DNA of 64,000 bases from Chryseobacterium formosum (GCF_026460885.1 NZ_JAOVZW010000031.1:1-64000); one strand, 5' to 3'. Counted from the stretch's first letter, positions 44,945 to 54,259 are shown. Translations and numbers: made by a program. Notes: a model not told the origin generated them from the sequence alone.

Positions 44945-46654
44945 ATGCAAACAGAAAAAATACTGAAATTTTATTGGAACATTTTTCTTTCTCACGTTTG
45001 TGAGTTCCATCCGATTGAAAAAGAAATCATAGAAAAATACGAGTACGAGCTGAATTGGCATTCAATAAGCAAAAACAAAGTACTCTCCTGGGATACAGAT
45101 TTCCTGACAAAATATGAAAACCGTTTTACGTGGCACGAACTGGCTTGGAATGAATCCATCTTATGGAGTGTAGAAAAAATTGATAAATTCAAAAAACGAT
45201 TAGATTGGTATTATCTGGGACGTAATAAAAAACTGCCGGTAACCGAAGATTTTATCATCAAATATGCAAAAAAATTACTTTTCATTATTGAAAATAATGA
45301 GTGTATTACTAAAGATTTAATTGAAAAATATAAAATAACGACCATTGCGAAAAGTACATTCGACAGTCAAAATATAAAAGAGTACAATGACAGTGATTTT
45401 GATGAGGTGTTTAATGCGTATACCTTTCATCATAATCAAAAACTGATTTACGAAAAAGTATTTTTGCCGATCATCAATGAACATTCACTCGAAAAGATAT
45501 TTGAGGATAAAATTGATTATAGTCAGCGGTACTACTTTTTGGAGCCTATAAAAAATGACATTCATGGCTTAACACCCGAATTTGAAGCAAATGATCCTAA
45601 GATCTTCAGAGAATTCCGCGAAAAGACCGAGCCTTTTGCCATTGATACTTTGATAACCTTAGTAAACGGTTCTCTACAGGAAGGACCAAACAGATTATAT
45701 GAAGTTCCGAGATTTACTAATTTTTCCGGCTGTAATTCCCTGCTTGTCAGCGAAAATGTAAAAAAAGTTCTTGAACAGTATCAACTCCCCGAACACATCT
45801 TTCACGAAATAAACCTTGTTCCCAAAAAACTGAAAACAGATACCAAATTCTTTGTCTTACAGCTTGCTTACGACACTTTGAACAGAGATTTGGTTTACGA
45901 GAACAATTCTTTCTATTTCTCATTATACAAATATTTAGATGAAAAAGGTGGATTTGGAGCCATTGAGGAAGAAATAAAGAATGAATCTGATCGCAATGCA
46001 GTCAAAAAGAAAATAGCTGAAATGTACTCCCGAAGAAATGCTCTAATACAGCCGGACAGATTCATATTAAATTCAGACTTCGACTTATATTCATATTCGT
46101 TTAGAGAAATCATCATTAATCAATATCTGAAAGATGCTTTGGAGAAAAATTTCCCGGGGCAGATGCAGTTTAGTGCGGCTCAATTACTGAATATCACAAT
46201 TGATCAAGAGAAATATGACCGTAAGAAAAATCAGGAGGCAAAGACTGAGATTTCTCCCCAATTATTGTACAGCGAATCTGAAGATTACAAATTCTTTCTG
46301 GCTAAACGTAACAGATTAGAAAATTCTGATCCGCCCACCAATTTTTCAGAAAATTCAAAAGATAAATTCACAAAAAAGGAAACTGCATTGAATGTTCTGT
46401 TTCCGGATGAGTTCAAAGAGAACTTTTTGAATAAGAAAATCAAGGTCAGAGGCTACAAAATGTTAGCTGTTTCAAATTTTTATCTGCAGAACGAATGGGC
46501 GGAAAGATATCCAGAAACTTATAAATCGGTAGCAATTGCTGAAAACGGAATTGGAGATTCAATTAATCTAATACTTGAAAAAGACAGTGATCATAAACTT
46601 CAAAACGGACTTTTTGAGTTTTTTCATGAGACAGGAGAATATAAAGAAATATAA
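44945..46654 (+). CDS. Large repeat protein with SMI1/KNR4-like C-terminal part
   Basis: The protein has 569 residues from the ATG at 44945. The N-terminal 130 residues contain about three 26-residue repeats with a recurring W-x-x-[LI]-[SA/GR]-x-N core (LNWHSISKNKVLSW, FTWHELAWNESILW, LDWYYLGRNKKLPV), each followed by a DFLTKY-like helix. The middle is unrecognised. The last 70 residues (AVSNFYLQNEW, AIAENGIGDSI, LFEFFHETGEY) resemble the SMI1/KNR4 (SUKH) fold used by many bacterial immunity proteins. No signal peptide is present, so it should be cytoplasmic. It opens a long run of plus-strand immunity-like genes. Confidence 0.6.
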   Translation: MQTEKILKFYWNIFLSHVCEFHPIEKEIIEKYEYELNWHSISKNKVLSWDTDFLTKYENRFTWHELAWNESILWSVEKIDKFKKRLDWYYLGRNKKLPVTEDFIIKYAKKLLFIIENNECITKDLIEKYKITTIAKSTFDSQNIKEYNDSDFDEVFNAYTFHHNQKLIYEKVFLPIINEHSLEKIFEDKIDYSQRYYFLEPIKNDIHGLTPEFEANDPKIFREFREKTEPFAIDTLITLVNGSLQEGPNRLYEVPRFTNFSGCNSLLVSENVKKVLEQYQLPEHIFHEINLVPKKLKTDTKFFVLQLAYDTLNRDLVYENNSFYFSLYKYLDEKGGFGAIEEEIKNESDRNAVKKKIAEMYSRRNALIQPDRFILNSDFDLYSYSFREIIINQYLKDALEKNFPGQMQFSAAQLLNITIDQEKYDRKKNQEAKTEISPQLLYSESEDYKFFLAKRNRLENSDPPTNFSENSKDKFTKKETALNVLFPDEFKENFLNKKIKVRGYKMLAVSNFYLQNEWAERYPETYKSVAIAENGIGDSINLILEKDSDHKLQNGLFEFFHETGEYKEI

Positions 46655-46672
46655 AGCTAAGTAACCATTGTA

Positions 46673-47329
46673 ATGAATATTTATCAGACAGACCATACAA
46701 AAACACCAGAAATTTTCACTCTCATTAAAGAGAATAAAAACGAAGATGCTAAAAGCTATTTAAAGCAAAACCCATCCGAAATATTTCTTAAAGGCTGGAT
46801 GGATGATACCCCTTTGCATATTGCTTCGTTAAGCGGGAACTTTGAAATGGTGAAATATTTGGTCGAAAACGGGACTAAAGTAAATGCCGAAAATAGAACG
46901 AAATTTATAACACCTTTATGCTGGGCAGACAACTTGGAAATAGCTCAATTTCTTCTTGATCATAGAGCAACAATGAATGATTATGAACTTTATTTAGCAA
47001 CAAGCCGGGATAAAGTTGATATTGTTGACTTACTGTTATCTAAAGGAGCAAAAATTGACAATATTGAACCTCAATATTTAGCATGTAAGAGCATCCAATG
47101 TATAAAAATTTATCTTGAGTACAACATAAAAATAGATGGCTGTGATAAATTCAAAAACAACCTATTACATAAATTATCTTGGCTTGACCTTCCGGAAGTT
47201 TTTGACTTTGCCTACAACAATGGCTGTCCCTGGCAAAAAGATATCAGCGGTCGGACACCTTATTACAAAGCTAAACAAGGACGACGTGAAAATATATTGA
47301 AGTATTTAAGGAAAAGTATTCAGATTTGA
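46673..47329 (+). CDS. Ankyrin-repeat protein
   Basis: This 218-residue cytoplasmic protein has four or five ankyrin units from about residue 40: DDTPLHIASLSGNFEMVKYL, the next with NRTKFITPLCWADNLEIAQF, then SRDKVDIVDLLLSKGAKID and a degenerate pair to the end (GRTPYYKAKQGRRENILKYL). Ankyrin repeats bind proteins; the partner is unknown. It starts 18 bases after the SUKH-like gene, and its TGA overlaps the TTG start of the next gene, so the three genes form one transcription unit. Confidence 0.85.
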   Translation: MNIYQTDHTKTPEIFTLIKENKNEDAKSYLKQNPSEIFLKGWMDDTPLHIASLSGNFEMVKYLVENGTKVNAENRTKFITPLCWADNLEIAQFLLDHRATMNDYELYLATSRDKVDIVDLLLSKGAKIDNIEPQYLACKSIQCIKIYLEYNIKIDGCDKFKNNLLHKLSWLDLPEVFDFAYNNGCPWQKDISGRTPYYKAKQGRRENILKYLRKSIQI

Positions 47330-48285
47330 TATCGCATCAGACTATAAACGTCCCGACAGATAATTACGAATTCGAAAGCGTGTTTTTTCTTAAACAAAGT
47401 TTAATTAGCTCGAATTGTTCTATTGGCTTAAGTAATAATAAACTTATAAAGTATGTATTAGATAATGAAGAACTTCGAATTGACAGAATTGCAGCAATAG
47501 ATATTTCACACAGTAGGAATTTCAGCTTTGATAAAAATGGCAATATAGTAATCCCAACGGCAGACAATAAGATACTAATAGTTGACCAAATTACATTCCA
47601 ACTACTATATTCAATTGAACTTGAAAACGGCTTAGACCTAGACCAGATTGAATATTTACCGCTAAAAAAAATATTTATCGGAAGTTCTCAAAAGCGTGAA
47701 TTGGTCTTGCTTTCAGAAGATTATAAGATCATTAAGAGATCTGAAGCGGAATACGGAACTATTCGAACCAAAATAAGTCAGGATAACAGTCTGGTTTCAT
47801 TTTTAAGCTATGATCAGGAAACATTCTATACGCTATACAAAATTGATGATGATTTAAACATTTCATATATTGATAGTTTTTTCAAAGATTGGAATAATGC
47901 TTCAAGTGGTTTTAGCTTCTATCAAAATGATTTTGCTGTTTCATTTCCTTATGTCGTAGAATATTATTCTTTTAAGAAAGGAAAACCAAAAAAACTGTGG
48001 AAAATTGACATCTCAAAATATCAATCGAAACATAATCACAGCTGTTTATCAATTATAGACGATAATACAATTGTTGTTGGAAAAGGAAAAATGCTATTGA
48101 TTATTGACATCTTTCATCAAATTATAAATTATGAGCTGAAATTAGAGTTATCTGCTGAAATAAAAGACCTATATTTAGATAGAGACAAAGAAAAGCTACT
48201 TATTTCTACAGATAAAGAACTCAAAGTGATACGACTAAAAGAAAAAAACTGGGCACAACAAGGTATTATCAAATTCAAGAGTTAA
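47326..48285 (+). CDS. Propeller-like repeat protein, unrecognised family
   Basis: This 319-residue protein starts at a TTG that overlaps the preceding stop (TTGA); no ATG occurs until far into the protein, so coupling and the TTG start are likely. The sequence alternates beta-strand stretches such as IDISHSRNFSFDKNGNIVIP, ILIVDQITFQLLYSIEL and ELVLLSEDYKIIKRSE, similar to WD40-type propellers but without clear WD dipeptides. It has no signal peptide. No function is recognised; position suggests a role with the ankyrin and SUKH-like proteins. Confidence 0.65.
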   Translation: MISHQTINVPTDNYEFESVFFLKQSLISSNCSIGLSNNKLIKYVLDNEELRIDRIAAIDISHSRNFSFDKNGNIVIPTADNKILIVDQITFQLLYSIELENGLDLDQIEYLPLKKIFIGSSQKRELVLLSEDYKIIKRSEAEYGTIRTKISQDNSLVSFLSYDQETFYTLYKIDDDLNISYIDSFFKDWNNASSGFSFYQNDFAVSFPYVVEYYSFKKGKPKKLWKIDISKYQSKHNHSCLSIIDDNTIVVGKGKMLLIIDIFHQIINYELKLELSAEIKDLYLDRDKEKLLISTDKELKVIRLKEKNWAQQGIIKFKS

Positions 48286-48362
48286 CAGCTTCAATTTTTT
48301 GAATACTAAAAATGCCAACAATCACAACCTTGGCAATAATATAAACAAAAATAACAATACAA

Positions 48363-49097
48363 ATGGGATATTGGTGCACGCTACATTTATTCGACGATAA
48401 AAAATTTTATAAAGAAATTGTTCCTACGTTAAAAGGAGAAACAGGAGACTTAACCGCTGATTGTCAGGAATTCTTAAAGTCTCATGTTACCGGAAGTACT
48501 TTGCATTTGTCTAAACAGGAATTAGAAAAACTTGTTAATGAAACTATTGGAAATATTGTTTCCATATCAAACTCATTTGACAAAACTTTTAAAATAAATA
48601 GCGAACATCAAAAAATAGGAGATTATAATGATCAGATAGATTTTTTAAATAACTTAGACATACATTATCATTTTTGTAAGTTTTTTGAGTTTTATATCTT
48701 TAAGACCTGTGCCGATTTTTTTCCACATTTACCCCTTGGAAAAGGTGGAATAATGCGACAATTTGAACTATCTCAAGAAACGTTTTTCTTTTCAATCGTC
48801 GGAGACCTTGATGATTGGAACCCTTCTTTTCAGTATGCTGGAATGGGCATTGCCAATTGGCTAACTCATGAAGATGTTCAATATCTTTACCTGGACAAGG
48901 AGAATTTGACTCATGATGATGATTCATTAGGGGAGGAATTTCTTTCACTTCTTGAAATTGCACATAGTAACGAAATTGGCTTTATTACAGGTGTTGATAT
49001 GAGAGAAAATATATTGGAATTGCTACCTAATAATAAGATCGTAAAACCTGAGACCTGGAAATTGGAAAATTCCTCTGAATTAATATGGAAAAGATAA
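48363..49097 (+). CDS. Unrecognised acidic cytoplasmic protein
   Basis: This 244-residue protein is rich in Asp/Glu and aromatic residues. It has no signal peptide or membrane helix. Visible features are a start GYWCTLHLFDDKKFYKEIV, a middle FFEFYIFKTCADFFPHLPLGKGGI and an FQYAGMGIANWLTHEDV segment. I know no family for it. Size, acidity and neighbourhood fit the immunity-type proteins of this island, but that is only inference from context. Confidence 0.6.
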   Translation: MGYWCTLHLFDDKKFYKEIVPTLKGETGDLTADCQEFLKSHVTGSTLHLSKQELEKLVNETIGNIVSISNSFDKTFKINSEHQKIGDYNDQIDFLNNLDIHYHFCKFFEFYIFKTCADFFPHLPLGKGGIMRQFELSQETFFFSIVGDLDDWNPSFQYAGMGIANWLTHEDVQYLYLDKENLTHDDDSLGEEFLSLLEIAHSNEIGFITGVDMRENILELLPNNKIVKPETWKLENSSELIWKR

Positions 49098-49279
49098 ACT
49101 GATCTGTCTCATTTACAATAAAGATGGCCCATGTGGATGTCGATTTAATAAAAAATAAAACCATGAATTCTATAAAAAATAATTATCATCCTTCAAAAGA
49201 TTCTAAGCTGAATGAGCTTGAGTACCTCTGCTACCGCACAAATCCTTTCGTGTGGATTGGTAAAACAAAATTTCACTTT

Positions 49280-49738
49280 ATGATCAAACTCCAAATTCTG
49301 ACAACCCTAATTTTACTTCTCTTTCTAACCAACTGCAAAAACTCAGAAACCATGAAATACACAGTCGGTCAAGAATGGAATTACAAAACCCGAAAAGGAG
49401 AAGAAAACTCTACCCTAAAAATTTTAAAAATAGAAGAATATCCAACACATGGAAAGGTTATTCACATCTCGATTGGTAATTTAAAAGTGGGAAACCCTAA
49501 TGTGGAAAAAGGTTTTGCAAAAGAATTCACGCACATTCCAATTACTGAAAAAGCATTAGATAAAAGTGTTACTGAATTAAAAAACGAAAAAGTAAATCTT
49601 CCCAATAAAATTGACGGCTACGATTACTGGAAAAAAGAATTTGATCTAGGAATCGCTGGAGTTTTTTCAATCTCTGTCTCTGAAATTGTGGATTTAATGG
49701 AAGAGTCAATCATCACTGGAAACTGTGTTGTGGAGTAA
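49280..49738 (+). CDS. Small lipoprotein, unrecognised
   Basis: The protein has 152 residues from the ATG at 49280. The frame extends upstream to 49124, but that part contains a degenerate CACGAA-type hairpin (49231-49256) and no signal, while the internal Met begins a clean lipoprotein signal (MIKLQILTTLILLLFLTNC, Cys 19). The mature part begins YTVGQEWNYKTRKGEENSTL and looks beta-rich. Role unknown; it is expected to be anchored to a periplasmic face. Confidence 0.65.
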   Translation: MIKLQILTTLILLLFLTNCKNSETMKYTVGQEWNYKTRKGEENSTLKILKIEEYPTHGKVIHISIGNLKVGNPNVEKGFAKEFTHIPITEKALDKSVTELKNEKVNLPNKIDGYDYWKKEFDLGIAGVFSISVSEIVDLMEESIITGNCVVE

Positions 49739-49964
49739 ATTCCTCCCCTCTATGCTGGTACGAGTACCTCGCTTGTACTATAATAAAAAGTATTACATTC
49801 AGTTTTCAAAATAAAAACACGCTGTGGCAGATACATAATCCATTATTTTTAACACATTATACGTCTGCGCTATTAAGTTCAAAATAATGTGTATATAATG
49901 AAAACAATGTGTAAATTTGAAGCCACTCAACAACCTGTGAATAAAAAAATAATTAAATAAAACT
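49739..49964. other. Intergenic region
   Basis: A degenerate hairpin of the CACGAA family is seen at 49752-49775 (GGTACGAG...CTCGCTTGTACT). TAATGTGTATA/TAATGTGTAA-like words recur between 49850 and 49915. No gene or clear promoter is seen. Confidence 0.4.
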
Positions 49965-50018
49965 ATGACCAAACAATTAAAGTTTGCAGTTGTACTTTTA
50001 GTTACAATTAAAGCGTGA
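49965..50018 (+). other. Detached signal-peptide frame of the 50015 gene
   Basis: ATG at 49965 opens MTKQLKFAVVLLVTIKA and then stops. Adding one A to the AAA at 50010-50012 would give VTIKSVNLNAQKK, a complete signal peptide with the usual NAQ cleavage site, joined to the downstream frame. This points to a one-base loss in an A run, either in the genome or in the sequence data. Confidence 0.7.
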
Positions 50019-50497
50019 ATCTAAACGCTCAAAAAAAATCACCTGCAAAATCTGCAAAACCAGCCACCGAAAAAGCATCAGCCAAACCTACCAAACAGGA
50101 AACCATGGATTGGATTGCTGAAAAAATGAAAGAAAAATTAGCAGGAAACAGAGTATTCATATCTTACTCAAATGGTGAATTTGTATACAGAAAACAAGTA
50201 GGTGTTTACAGCTGCAATACGACAATATATTTAAATAGAATTACTGGTTCGTCACCCGAATATTCTGATGACTTTTTTATAAAAAGTTCAGTAATAAGTT
50301 TCTCAGATTGTGGCAAGGAATATGAGTTCAGAAATTCATCGTCGAACAATATCTCAATCGGAGGACCAAATTACAATGATTATGCAGACCCTTTTGAATT
50401 CAAGAATGATAACAGTTTGGTTGAAAGATTAAAGAAAGCTTTTGCAACTTTAATTGAATACAACTCATCACAAAAAGGAGCTAATGAAAAGTTCTAA
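50015..50497 (+). CDS. Secreted protein gene with a frameshifted signal peptide
   Basis: As read, a GTG-started frame gives 160 residues: VNLNAQ, then a Lys/Ala/Pro-rich stretch (KKSPAKSAKPATEKASAKPT), then a compact domain from about residue 30 (MDWIAEKMKEKLAGNRVFIS, later FISF-type strands and LVERLKKAFATLIEY). The beginning matches the end of a signal peptide whose first part is in another frame just upstream. The real product was probably about 177 residues and exported. No family is recognised. Confidence 0.6.
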   Translation: MNLNAQKKSPAKSAKPATEKASAKPTKQETMDWIAEKMKEKLAGNRVFISYSNGEFVYRKQVGVYSCNTTIYLNRITGSSPEYSDDFFIKSSVISFSDCGKEYEFRNSSSNNISIGGPNYNDYADPFEFKNDNSLVERLKKAFATLIEYNSSQKGANEKF

Positions 50498-50523
50498 TCG
50501 TTAAGATTTTTTTTGAAATAACA

Positions 50524-50547
50524 AACCGCTCAATTCGCAGAGCGGTT
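50524..50547 (+). terminator. Terminator after the 50015 gene
   Basis: AACCGCTC pairs with GAGCGGTT around AATTCGCA, followed by TTTT, 27 bases past the stop. Confidence 0.8.
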
Positions 50548-50577
50548 TTTTGTTAATTTTATACTCAACAATAAATT

Positions 50578-51168
50578 ATGGGTTATATAGAAACAAAAAT
50601 TGACGAAGCATTTATTAACACTTTCCTGCTTCCAAGAGAAAAGGTAGTGACAGATTTTTTAATGGATGTGTTGAGTTCGAAATATCAATTCAGAGAAGAT
50701 GATAAAAAGATAGAAGTAATCAGTTTGTATTATTACGCTGCCAATCCTTTGCCATTTTTATTTGCTTTGCCCAATTATGAATATTACGCTCCGGATAAAA
50801 CCACACAGATCGCAGAATTGCATTTGAAAGATCATGCTTTGGAAGACTACTCCTATTTTGATATTCAGGAGTTGTGTAAAATGGTTTTGAATGAAAATAA
50901 TATCGATTATTCAGCCTATCTCAATCTTGAAAATCATTTGGATTTTGCAAATTATTGGGAAAATCAAAACGGTTTGGAAATTGACTTCATTAAAAACTGC
51001 TGGAAAACTGCAAAAGAAAATACCCGTTCAAAAATGATCGGATTTTTAGAATCATCAGACAACTCAGCCGGAACATTTGATTTAGATAATGGTTTTGAAC
51101 TTCCATTTGAAGTAGAAATTGATGAATATTTAAAATCCAGAGGCTATCTGATTAATAAAGAAATTTAA
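50578..51168 (+). CDS. Unrecognised acidic cytoplasmic protein
   Basis: This 196-residue protein is acidic and aromatic, with no signal peptide. Segments include YIETKIDEAFINTFLLPREK at the start, a VISLYYYAANPLPFLFALPN strand-like stretch and FELPFEVEIDEYLKSRGYL at the end. I recognise no family. It is read from a leader just after a terminator, so it probably has its own promoter. The phased 21-bp array begins 14 bases after its stop. Confidence 0.6.
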   Translation: MGYIETKIDEAFINTFLLPREKVVTDFLMDVLSSKYQFREDDKKIEVISLYYYAANPLPFLFALPNYEYYAPDKTTQIAELHLKDHALEDYSYFDIQELCKMVLNENNIDYSAYLNLENHLDFANYWENQNGLEIDFIKNCWKTAKENTRSKMIGFLESSDNSAGTFDLDNGFELPFEVEIDEYLKSRGYLINKEI

Positions 51169-51182
51169 CTTGATAAAAATAA

Positions 51183-51560
51183 TTTTATATTGGTGCGATG
51201 TGATCTTATATTACAGCAACGTAGAGTAATATTCTTCCGTCATAAAACAATATTCTAGTGATGTAAAGTAATATTGTTGCAATATCATTTTATATTGGTA
51301 CGATACAATTTTATATTATAGCAATGTGGAGTAATATTCTTCCGTTATAAAATAATATTCTTGTGACCTAGAGTCATATTCTTGCAATATTATTTTATAT
51401 TGGCACGATACAATTTTATATTATAACAATATAGATTAATATTCTTCTTTTGTAAAACAATATTCTTATGATGTATATTAATATTGTTGCAATGTCATTT
51501 CATATTTCTACGATGTAAATTTATATTACAGCAGTATAGATTCATATTCTTCTCTTGCAA
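51183..51560. repeat. Phased 21-bp tandem repeat array with 105-bp higher-order unit
   Basis: The word ATATT recurs at exactly 21-base steps from 51187 to 51544: 51187, 51208, 51229, 51250, 51271, 51292 and so on, 18 times without a slip. Consensus is close to ATATTnnTnCnATnTnA. Every fifth unit is most similar: units 1, 6, 11 and 16 have GG(T/C)(A/G)CGAT or a variant, and units 2, 7, 12 and 17 have A(C/T)A(G/A)CA. The array is thus about 3.6 copies of a 105-bp block made of five 21-bp sub-units. Stops break every long frame, although 21 bases equal seven codons. Confidence 0.92.
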
Positions 51561-51782
51561 AACTCCGTTTCCGCAGAATTGCGTCGTGTGATTTATATAC
51601 CCCTCGCTCCTGCACCATCCTTTCGTGTAACTTCGTAAAACTAAAAGGTCTGTATTTTTTGAGCATTTTTAAATATTTCAATAAATCCCTTTCCAAACCT
51701 TTATTGAAGCACCGAAAGTGCAGGACAGTCAGCATCAAATTTAAGCTTAGCTTTATTTAAATCAAAACTAACTTAAAGCCTC
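51561..51782. other. Intergenic region before the GH2 gene
   Basis: It contains a degenerate CACGAA-type hairpin remnant (about 51606-51632, TGCACCATCCTTTCGTGTAAC). No promoter box matching TAnnTTTG is seen before the GH2 gene, and I see no gene here. Confidence 0.4.
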
Positions 51783-54194
51783 ATGAAAACAATTGCAACG
51801 CTGATCCTGGTTTGTATTTTTTATACGACATCGCTTTTCGGACAAAACAATACTAATAATGTGCGGATCTCACAGCTGTTTAATTTCGGATGGAAATTTA
51901 AAGCAGGCGATATGCCCGATGCACAAAACATAAGTTTTAGCGATGCCGATTGGCGGCCATTGGATTTGCCTCACGATTTTCAGATTGAGCAGCCTTGGGA
52001 TAAGAACGCAAGCAAAAACCGTGGATACAAAACCATGGGAATCGGTTGGTACAGAAAAATATTTAAAGCCGATGAAGCATGGAAAGGCAAAAGAGTTTTG
52101 CTTGATTTTGAAGGAATCATGTTGCACGGCGATGTCTGGATTAACGGAAAAAAAATTGGCGGTACCGATTACGGGTATCTTGGTTTTGAAGCTGATATTG
52201 CTGAGTTTATTAAATACGATGCCGATAATGTAGTTGCCGTTCGCGCATCTACCGGTGAAAACGAAAACTCCCGTTGGTACACAGGTGGAGGTCTTTTTCG
52301 GGATGTTCATCTGGTTGTAAAAGACAGTGTATCCATCGCACGTCACGGAATTTTCATTACAACTCCAAACATTTCAAATCAAAATGCTGAGGTAAAAGTA
52401 CAGGTCGAAGTCGCAGGTATTCAGAACAAGCAGTACGAACTCGAAATCAATACAAAAATATTTTCGCCTCAGGGCAAACAGGTAGCCGAAACCAAAACGC
52501 TGGCACCGAAAAAATCAAACCTTTTTGAAGTAGAGGTTGCTTTACCAAAGGTATCTGTTGCCAATCCTCAACTATGGAATTGTGAAACTCCAAATCTATA
52601 CTCCGCAGAAGTGGAATTGGTTTTAAATAGCAAAGTGGTAGATAAACTGACCAAAAAATTTGGAATCCGTACGATTGAATTTTCCAAAGAATTCGGGATG
52701 AAACTAAATGGAAAAAAGGTCTTTTTGAAAGGCGTTGCCAATCATCACGATTTGGGTGCCGTAGGTGCCGCAGCCTATGAAACTTCCATTGCCCGAATGA
52801 TGGATCAGCTGAAAGCTTTTGGTTTTAATCATATCCGGACTTCGCACAACCCGTATTCAGAATCATTTTTCGATATTGCGGATGAGAAAGGGATTTTGGT
52901 GGTGGATGAATTGTATGATAAATGGGGAAGCATCCGCGCATGGGCAGGTCGAAAACCCTGGAATGAAATCTGGTACAGCAATATGAAGGAATGGATCAAA
53001 CGCGACAGAAACCATCCGTCAGTCATCATGTGGAGTCTTGGAAATGAGTTGCAGTTTCAAGAAGAACGCTGGAATTTCCCGACAAGCGACTGGGGTGTTA
53101 CTACATACCGCCTGATGGATGTGGTGGCAAAACGTTACGACCCAACCCGAAAAACAACCGTTGCAATGTATCCTGCGCGTGCTGGTGGCATTATCAAAGC
53201 AAATCCTGATTTTAAAATTGAAGCCAACATCATTCCGCCAGAATTGGCCACTGTAACAGAAGTCGCAAGTTTCAATTACGTCTGGGACGATTACCAGACC
53301 TATTTAAAACACGCTCCGAATATGATTATTTATCAAAGTGAGGCCGTAACCAATGAGTTGGCAGCACCCTACTTCGGTATGGACAGATATAAAATGGTAG
53401 GTTTAGCCTACTGGGGCGGTATAGAATATTGGGGAGAATCACAAGGCTGGCCGAGAAAAGGATGGAACTATTCTTTTTTCAATCATTCAATGGAGACTTT
53501 TCCGCAGGCGTGGTTGACCAAAAGTATTTTTACAGACGAACCGGTAGTTCACATTGGAATTGTGGATAGCGAAGGCGAATCGAAAATGTGGAACGACCAG
53601 ATTGTAGGTCAGAAAATAATATCAGCGCATTGGAACCGTCAGGAAAACGAAAAATACAATCTTTACACCTACACTAACGCCGAAGAAGTGGAATTATTCA
53701 TTAACGGGAAATCTTTGGGTTTACAAAAAAACAGTGATGAGTTTAGAAAAAGAAATACCATTTATTGGAAAGATATTCCCTACTCTTCTGGTACAATTAC
53801 CGCTGTTGCTAAAACTGCAGGCAAGGAAGTTGCCCGTCACGAATTAAAAACTACAGGCAAAGCTGTTGTATTAAAAATTGAAACAGAAAACACAAACTGG
53901 AAAGCCGATGGTATGGATTTGCAATACGTGAAAGTCTACGCAATTGACAGTAAAGGAAACAGAGTTCTAACTGCAGCGGGCGAACTGACTTTTGAACTCA
54001 GCGGTGAGGCAAAATTAATAGCGCTTGATAATGGTGATCATTCAAGTGATGATTTATTCAGTGGCAACAAAAAGACGATGTACAAAGGTTTTGCAATGGC
54101 GATTCTGCGTTCAGGACAAAAAGATAGTACTGTGAAATTGAAAATTACAGGAGCTGGTTTGAAGCAGGCTACGCAAACTTTTGTGACTAAGTAA
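51783..54194 (+). CDS. Glycoside hydrolase family 2 enzyme (beta-galactosidase-like), exported
   Basis: This 803-residue protein has a signal peptide cleaved after SLFGQ (about residue 21). The GH2 sugar-binding jelly roll occupies residues 30-180 (GWYRKIFKADEAWKGKRVLL, DVWINGKKIGG), followed by an immunoglobulin-like domain and the catalytic TIM barrel. The barrel has acid/base E422 (WSLGNELQF) and the probable nucleophile E520 (IIYQSEAV). A DUF4982-like domain (EVELFINGKSLG) and a C-terminal beta domain (YVKVYAIDSKGNR) follow. It should remove terminal beta-linked sugars in the periplasm; the exact sugar is not evident. It stands alone, away from the SusC/SusD pair. Confidence 0.93.
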   Translation: MKTIATLILVCIFYTTSLFGQNNTNNVRISQLFNFGWKFKAGDMPDAQNISFSDADWRPLDLPHDFQIEQPWDKNASKNRGYKTMGIGWYRKIFKADEAWKGKRVLLDFEGIMLHGDVWINGKKIGGTDYGYLGFEADIAEFIKYDADNVVAVRASTGENENSRWYTGGGLFRDVHLVVKDSVSIARHGIFITTPNISNQNAEVKVQVEVAGIQNKQYELEINTKIFSPQGKQVAETKTLAPKKSNLFEVEVALPKVSVANPQLWNCETPNLYSAEVELVLNSKVVDKLTKKFGIRTIEFSKEFGMKLNGKKVFLKGVANHHDLGAVGAAAYETSIARMMDQLKAFGFNHIRTSHNPYSESFFDIADEKGILVVDELYDKWGSIRAWAGRKPWNEIWYSNMKEWIKRDRNHPSVIMWSLGNELQFQEERWNFPTSDWGVTTYRLMDVVAKRYDPTRKTTVAMYPARAGGIIKANPDFKIEANIIPPELATVTEVASFNYVWDDYQTYLKHAPNMIIYQSEAVTNELAAPYFGMDRYKMVGLAYWGGIEYWGESQGWPRKGWNYSFFNHSMETFPQAWLTKSIFTDEPVVHIGIVDSEGESKMWNDQIVGQKIISAHWNRQENEKYNLYTYTNAEEVELFINGKSLGLQKNSDEFRKRNTIYWKDIPYSSGTITAVAKTAGKEVARHELKTTGKAVVLKIETENTNWKADGMDLQYVKVYAIDSKGNRVLTAAGELTFELSGEAKLIALDNGDHSSDDLFSGNKKTMYKGFAMAILRSGQKDSTVKLKITGAGLKQATQTFVTK

Positions 54195-54229
54195 ACTTTA
54201 AATAAATTTAAAAAAAAGCACAACCCTAC

Positions 54230-54259
54230 AACCACACGATTTCATCGTGTGGTTTTTTG
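54230..54259 (+). terminator. Terminator after the GH2 gene (CACGAA-type family)
   Basis: AACCACACGAT pairs perfectly with ATCGTGTGGTT around TTC, followed by T5. Confidence 0.85.

Noticed and set aside
49124..49279. Longer start for the small lipoprotein at 49280
   Set aside because: The extra 52 codons overlap a degenerate hairpin of the CACGAA family and would bury the lipoprotein signal inside the protein.
51183..51560. CRISPR array interpretation of the phased repeats
   Set aside because: Repeat units are contiguous 21-mers with drift in all positions; there are no unique spacers of constant length between identical repeats and no cas genes.
51526..51738. 70-codon minus-strand reading frame running into the 21-bp array
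   Set aside because: It has no family features, ends in a non-conserved part of the repeat array, and the array breaks every frame with stops.
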